Assembly: GCA_001802655.1 (NCBI GenBank)
Contig: MGZO01000060.1
Span: 8,790 to 15,403, forward strand
DNA from: Hydrogenophilales bacterium RIFOXYD1_FULL_62_11
GTDB taxonomy: Bacteria > Pseudomonadota > Gammaproteobacteria > Burkholderiales > Thiobacillaceae
Direction of reading: 5' to 3'
Length of the DNA: 6,614 nucleotides
The notes below the pieces were generated by a model. That model saw nothing but the letters and a program-made list of their open reading frames with translations. It did no database searches and was not told the origin of the DNA. Positions 5,580 to 6,614 of this stretch are shown here, piece after piece (positions within the stretch are counted from its first letter, which is position 1; each line of letters starts with the position of its first letter). Both the position numbers and the translations under genes were made by a program.

Positions 5580-6614
5580 CTACGATTTCACAGCGCGCAG
5601 CGCCTGCAGCAAGGCCTGCACAGACTGTTCATTTTCCCTGGGCACAGTTTCAGCCTGCCGCGCTGCCAGCCATCCGCGCACGAACATGGCCACCGGTAGC
5701 GCATTGGCCGGCGTTGCGTCCAGCAAGTGGTTCACCACCCGCGCATCATTGCTGCGCCCGAGGCTGTCCTGCGCATTGCGCAAGGCAAGCTGGGCGCGGT
5801 CGTTCCGACGCCCGCCGATCAGGCTCTGAAAAAACTCGACGGCATACCGCTCGCGTTTGATGGCAATGCGAAGGCGATGACGCTGCTCCATGTCCATCCC
5901 GGCAAAGGCCTCTGCGCCCCGCATCACCCGACGCCGCCCTTTTTTCAATGCCTGACGCGCCCAGGGTGCCAACGGCGACAGCTGCACGAAGCGCTGCGCT
6001 TCGGGCGCCGCGCCGCCTGCCGGGCTCAAGCGCCAGCCCCGCTGCAGCAACCAGCGCTGAAACGCCAGCAGCCACGCCCCCGGATGCGCCTGCAACAGCG
6101 TGGCCCGCATGTCGGCGCGCGCAGCGGCGCGCTGCGCCTCCCACGCGTCCAAGCCCCGCTGCCAACCCGCCGCATCGGGATAATGCGCGGCGACCGGCGG
6201 CACGGTTTCGCTGCACAGCACATCCCAGTCGCGTGCCGGCCCCAAGGCGGCCACCAGTGCGCGCAGGGGCAACTGCAAATCCTGCGGCACCTCGCACACC
6301 TGGCGAAACAGGCGCAACCCCGCGCGCAAGCGCCGCAACGCCACCCGCGCCTGATGGACATATTCAATGTCGTCCGAATCCAGCACGCCGGGCAGATTCG
6401 CCTGAAACTGCGCCAGGCAGGCCTGGCACACCGCAGCAAACCCCGCTTCCACGCTCAGGGTTTTGTTCAAGGCCAGCGGCAAGGACTTGACCGGCTCCGG
6501 GCTGAGGTGATGCGCCAGCCGCACGCCGCGTTCCGCCTTGCTGAGGTCCAGCGGCAGGGCGTCAAGCTGCGCTGCCCAGCCCAGCGCCAGTGCAAACAGC
6601 GCATCCGGCTGGCC
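5580..6614 (-). CDS. CYTH-CHAD protein, C-terminal part (N-terminus beyond the window)
   Basis: The reading frame is open from the window edge to a TAG at 5582-5580, giving 344 visible residues. Residues 1-30 include GQPDALFALALGWAAQL and SKAERG, the end of a CYTH domain as found in CYTH-CHAD fusions such as E. coli YgiF, an inorganic triphosphatase. The rest (about 50-340) is a CHAD domain, a helical-bundle domain with conserved histidines that binds polyphosphate. CHAD marks are VHQARVALRRLRAGLRLF (H87), LGPARDWDVL, HRLRIAIKRERYAVEFF (H246) and QDSLGRSNDARVV. An internal GTG at 6524 could be mistaken for a start, but the CYTH-like sequence upstream shows the gene is longer. Expected role: cytosolic triphosphate hydrolysis coupled to polyphosphate binding. 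It lies upstream of sixA on the same strand. Confidence 0.92.
   Translation of the reverse strand, partial: GQPDALFALALGWAAQLDALPLDLSKAERGVRLAHHLSPEPVKSLPLALNKTLSVEAGFAAVCQACLAQFQANLPGVLDSDDIEYVHQARVALRRLRAGLRLFRQVCEVPQDLQLPLRALVAALGPARDWDVLCSETVPPVAAHYPDAAGWQRGLDAWEAQRAAARADMRATLLQAHPGAWLLAFQRWLLQRGWRLSPAGGAAPEAQRFVQLSPLAPWARQALKKGRRRVMRGAEAFAGMDMEQRHRLRIAIKRERYAVEFFQSLIGGRRNDRAQLALRNAQDSLGRSNDARVVNHLLDATPANALPVAMFVRGWLAARQAETVPRENEQSVQALLQALRAVKS

Noticed and set aside
5580..6524. CHAD-only protein starting at a GTG at 6524
   Set aside because: The frame stays open to the window edge, and the upstream residues match the end of a CYTH domain (DALFALAL, SKAERG), so the true start lies outside the window.

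Overview
The window is a GC-rich bacterial chromosome segment in which every convincing gene lies on the minus strand. The gene set is the flagellar block fliF-fliG-fliH-fliI-fliJ preceded by sixA and a CYTH-CHAD gene. This set, the GC content and the protein sequences suggest a proteobacterium. Betaproteobacteria is my best guess, by inference only, because no rRNA or other taxonomic marker is present.

Layout in the direction of transcription, from high to low coordinates: the C-terminal part of a CYTH-CHAD protein (6614-5580, cut by the window edge); a 108-bp gap; sixA, a phosphohistidine phosphatase (5471-5019); a 90-bp gap with a short tandem repeat; fliF, the MS ring (4928-3558); fliG, the rotor/switch protein (3561-2596); fliH, the ATPase regulator (2599-1961); fliI, the export ATPase (1957-563); an unusual 235-bp spacer; and fliJ, the export ATPase stalk (from 327, cut by the window edge). 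fliF/fliG and fliG/fliH overlap by ATGA and fliH/fliI are 3 bp apart, so fliFGHI reads as a translationally coupled unit. FliF and FliG form the membrane-embedded rotor. FliH, FliI and FliJ form the cytoplasmic ATPase complex that feeds the flagellar type III export gate.

Three things stand out. First, the fliI-fliJ junction is interrupted by about 235 bp bounded by a 17-bp inverted repeat with one mismatch. It is flanked by the same four bases (ATGA on the coding strand), and removing it would restore a standard ATGA fliI/fliJ overlap. It looks like a small non-autonomous mobile element (MITE-like) that now supplies fliJ with a Shine-Dalgarno sequence and could also fold over the fliJ start. 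Second, FliF is about 100 residues shorter than usual because the beta-collar insertion in its third ring-building domain is almost absent and its C-terminal tail is short. Third, FliG departs from consensus at the EHPQ and MFXF motifs and at two of the five classic torque-helix charges. Together the last two point to a streamlined or divergent flagellar rotor.

I saw no tRNA, rRNA, CRISPR array, complete transposase gene or convincing rho-independent terminator.
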